64,000 nt of DNA from Alphaproteobacteria bacterium (GTDB lineage: Bacteria; Pseudomonadota; Alphaproteobacteria; Micavibrionales; UBA2020). Of this stretch, positions 61,537 through 64,000 are shown one piece after another. Below the pieces are notes generated by a model, which saw only the letters and a list, made by a program, of their open reading frames with translations, searched no databases and had not been told where the DNA came from. Positions within the stretch are counted from its first letter, which is position 1, and the number at the start of each line of letters is the position of its first letter. Made by a program: the position numbers and the translations under genes. The stretch spans positions 62,001 to 126,000 of the forward strand of contig JAEUKT010000001.1 in NCBI GenBank assembly GCA_016794125.1, in the 5' to 3' direction.

Positions 61537-64000
61537 ATGCCCAAGCGCACGGATATCAAGACCATCGCCATCATCGGCGCTGGCCCTATCGTTATTGGTC
61601 AGGCCTGCGAGTTTGACTATTCCGGCACGCAAGCCTGCAAGGCGCTGCGGGAGGAAGGATACAGGGTTATCCTGATCAATTCCAACCCCGCCACGATCAT
61701 GACCGACCCCGATTTGGCGGACGCGACCTATATCGAACCGATCACGCCCGAAATCGTCGCCAAGATCCTCGAGAAGGAAAAGCCCGAAGCGCTGCTGCCC
61801 ACGATGGGCGGCCAGACCGCGCTGAACACCGCGCTTGAACTCGCCAAGAACGGCACGCTCGCGCGCCTCGGCATCGAGCTGATCGGCGCGAAGGAAGAAG
61901 CGATCGAAATCGCCGAAGACCGCGACCTGTTCAAGCGGGCGATGGAAAAACTGAACCTTGAATGCGCGCGCGGCAAAACGGTCACCAATTACGCCGATGC
62001 GATGGACATGCTGGATTACGTCGGCCTGCCCGCCATCATCCGCCCGTCCTTCACCCTTGGCGGCACCGGCGGCGGCGTGGCATACAACCGCAACGAATAC
62101 GAACAGATCGTGCAGCAGGGGTTGAAGGCATCGCCCATCAAGCAGATCCTGATCGAGGAATCCATCCTCGGCTGGAAAGAGTACGAGATGGAGGTCGTGC
62201 GCGACAAGGCCGACAACTGCATCATCATCTGCTCCATCGAAAACATCGACCCGATGGGCATCCATACCGGCGACAGCATTACCGTCGCCCCTGCCCTGAC
62301 GCTGACGGATAAAGAATACCAAGTGATGCGCAACGCATCCATCGCGGTGCTGCGCGGCATCGGCATCGAAACGGGCGGGTCGAACGTGCAGTTCGCCGTG
62401 AACCCCAAAGACGGCCGCCTGATCGTCATCGAAATGAACCCGCGCGTCAGCCGCTCATCGGCGCTGGCATCCAAGGCGACCGGCTTCCCCATCGCCAAGG
62501 TGGCGGCGAAACTCGCCGTCGGTTTCACGCTCGATGAATTGCAGAACGACATCACCGGATCGACGCCTGTGTCGTTTGAGCCCACAATTGACTATGTCGT
62601 CACCAAAATCCCGCGTTTCAACTTTGAAAAATTCCGCGGCACCGAAGCCTTCCTGACCACCGCCATGAAATCGGTCGGTGAAGTGATGGCGATGGGCCGC
62701 ACGTTTGAAGAGTCCTTGCAAAAGGCGCTCTGCTCCCTCGAAACCGGGCTGAACGGCTTGCAGGAAATGTCGCTGGTGCCCGCCGGCGTCGATTACAGCG
62801 AACAGCATATCGTGGCGGCGCTTGCACAGCCCCGCCCCGACCGTGTGATGATCATCGCACAGGCCTTCCGCCACGGCTTCAGCGTCGAGGAAATCTTCAA
62901 GCATTGCAAATACGACCCGTGGTTCCTGGAACGCATCAAGGGACTGGTCGACCATGAACAACACCTGCGCGACCACGGCCTGCCCAAAAACTTCTCCGAC
63001 TGGATGCACACGAAACAGCTGGGCTTTTCCGATGCCCGCATCGCCGAACTGACCGGCAAGAAAACCGAAGATGTGACCAAGCTGCGCCACAAGGCGAATG
63101 TGCGCCCCGTTTACAAACGCGTCGATACCTGCTCCGCCGAATTCCCGTCGAACACTTCTTATATGTATTCGACATATGAATCGAACGGCTTTGCCACGGG
63201 TGCCTGCGAAGCGCAGCCCAGCGACCGCAAGAAAGTCATCATCATCGGTTCCGGCCCCAACCGCATCGGCCAGGGCATCGAATTCGATTATTGCTGCGTC
63301 CATGCCTCCTTCGCGCTGCGCGACAAGGGCATCGAAAGCATCATGGTCAACTGCAACCCAGAAACGGTGTCGACAGATTACGACACCTCGGACCGTTTGT
63401 ATTTTGAGCCCATCACTGCCGAAAAGGTACTGGATATCATTCATACCGAACAGCAAAAGGGCGAGCTGCTGGGCGTGATCGTGCAGCTGGGCGGCCAGAC
63501 GCCGCTGAAGCTTTGCGCGCAGCTGGAAAATGCGGGCGTGAAAATCCTCGGCACCAGCCCCGATGCGATCGATTTGGCCGAAGACCGCGAGCGTTTCTCG
63601 AAGCTCATCACCAAGATCAAGTTGAAACAGCCCGCCAACGGCCTCGCCCGTTCGGCGGAGGAAGCGGAAAAAGTCGCAACCGAAGTCGGCTTCCCCGTCG
63701 TCTTGCGCCCCTCCTACGTCCTTGGAGGCCGCGGCATGGAAATCGTGCATGACATGGACGGTTTGCGCCGTTACATCACGACCGCTGTGCAGGTATCGGG
63801 CGACGACCCCGTGCTGATCGACAAATACCTGCAAAACTGCATCGAGGTCGATGTTGACGCGCTGTGCGACGGCAAGGATGTTTTCATCGCGGGCGTGATG
63901 GAGCATATCGAGGAAGCCGGCATCCATTCCGGCGACAGCACCTGTTCGCTGCCCCCCTATTCGCTGCGTCAGGAGATCGTGATCGACCTGATGGATCAGG
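61537..64000 (+). CDS. carB: Carbamoyl-phosphate synthase large subunit (3' end outside window)
   Basis: About 820 codons of an open frame that runs off the right edge. The N-terminal carboxyphosphate half is complete: [54 protein letters not shown] and [19 protein letters not shown]. The second half begins with [25 protein letters not shown] near 560 and has reached the second ATP-grasp domain ([14 protein letters not shown]). It makes carbamoyl phosphate for arginine and pyrimidines. The start is ATG 61537, after the 99-nt gap. Confidence 0.97.
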   Translation, partial: MPKRTDIKTIAIIGAGPIVIGQACEFDYSGTQACKALREEGYRVILINSNPATIMTDPDLADATYIEPITPEIVAKILEKEKPEALLPTMGGQTALNTALELAKNGTLARLGIELIGAKEEAIEIAEDRDLFKRAMEKLNLECARGKTVTNYADAMDMLDYVGLPAIIRPSFTLGGTGGGVAYNRNEYEQIVQQGLKASPIKQILIEESILGWKEYEMEVVRDKADNCIIICSIENIDPMGIHTGDSITVAPALTLTDKEYQVMRNASIAVLRGIGIETGGSNVQFAVNPKDGRLIVIEMNPRVSRSSALASKATGFPIAKVAAKLAVGFTLDELQNDITGSTPVSFEPTIDYVVTKIPRFNFEKFRGTEAFLTTAMKSVGEVMAMGRTFEESLQKALCSLETGLNGLQEMSLVPAGVDYSEQHIVAALAQPRPDRVMIIAQAFRHGFSVEEIFKHCKYDPWFLERIKGLVDHEQHLRDHGLPKNFSDWMHTKQLGFSDARIAELTGKKTEDVTKLRHKANVRPVYKRVDTCSAEFPSNTSYMYSTYESNGFATGACEAQPSDRKKVIIIGSGPNRIGQGIEFDYCCVHASFALRDKGIESIMVNCNPETVSTDYDTSDRLYFEPITAEKVLDIIHTEQQKGELLGVIVQLGGQTPLKLCAQLENAGVKILGTSPDAIDLAEDRERFSKLITKIKLKQPANGLARSAEEAEKVATEVGFPVVLRPSYVLGGRGMEIVHDMDGLRRYITTAVQVSGDDPVLIDKYLQNCIEVDVDALCDGKDVFIAGVMEHIEEAGIHSGDSTCSLPPYSLRQEIVIDLMDQ

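Noticed and set aside
62455..63927. A 490-codon minus-strand frame
   Set aside because: It is antisense to carB, whose motifs are continuous through the whole stretch.
1..64000. CRISPR arrays, insertion sequences, prophage or attachment sites
   Set aside because: No regularly spaced repeats, transposase or integrase motifs, or phage structural genes were seen on either strand. The single tRNA is flanked by ordinary genes.

Overview
The window is about 64 kb of GC-rich chromosomal DNA with very high coding density. It looks like a Gram-negative alphaproteobacterium. The evidence is family-level only: TrmFO, a dnaG-rpoD unit without rpsU, a large RpoD, type II DAHP synthase, GlnD, the alphaproteobacterial form of MutS, an NDUFAF6-like squalene/phytoene-synthase protein and an AUR1-like lipid phosphotransferase family. 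A more exact placement (Rhodospirillales or Micavibrionales-like lineages would fit) is inference. No prophage, insertion sequence, CRISPR array, rRNA or integrase is visible. One tRNA is present.

Layout. 0-4.2 kb: end of serA, two tandem small membrane proteins, an L,D-transpeptidase-like secreted protein and three tandem HExxH proteins. 4.2-13.7 kb: housekeeping genes (trmFO, squalene/phytoene synthase-like, murJ, TauE/SafE, ubiE, dut, cysK) broken by an AT-richer orphan gene. 13.7-22 kb: two small membrane proteins with Pro/Ala tails, mutS, a GtrA/GT2 pair, and an exonuclease-I-like gene followed by two small unknown genes. 22-34.6 kb: glnD, type II DAHP synthase, nadE, GNAT, an esterase, gltX, trmJ, a pair of coiled-coil membrane paralogues and rpsD. 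34.8-40.9 kb: a coupled four-gene unit of small unknown proteins, a channel/SGNH/DMT-transporter operon, a receiver-kinase/response-regulator pair and a CAT-anticodon tRNA. 41-52.3 kb, all on the minus strand: three ankyrin-repeat genes, dnaG, rpoD and four PAP2/AUR1-like membrane phosphotransferases. 52.3-64 kb: fkbM-yqeY on the minus strand, then carA, three large membrane/spermidine-synthase-like fusions and carB, which runs off the window.

The most striking theme is tandem paralogue arrays whose members are joined by ATGA or TAATG stop/start overlaps, so they are probably translationally coupled: 2x PQ-loop-like, 3x HExxH, 2x coiled-coil membrane proteins, 2x inhibitor-I9-like, 4x PAP2, 3x ankyrin, 3x membrane/SpeE fusions. 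A second theme is a short C-terminal tail, roughly [VI]-x-A-P-x-[TV]-A-x-F followed by basic residues. It ends all three ankyrin proteins and two unrelated small proteins about 30 kb away, and may be an undescribed sorting or interaction signal. Promoters were found by eye as TTGACA/TATAAT-like pairs with 16-18 bp spacing. All functional assignments come from reading motifs, not from database searches.
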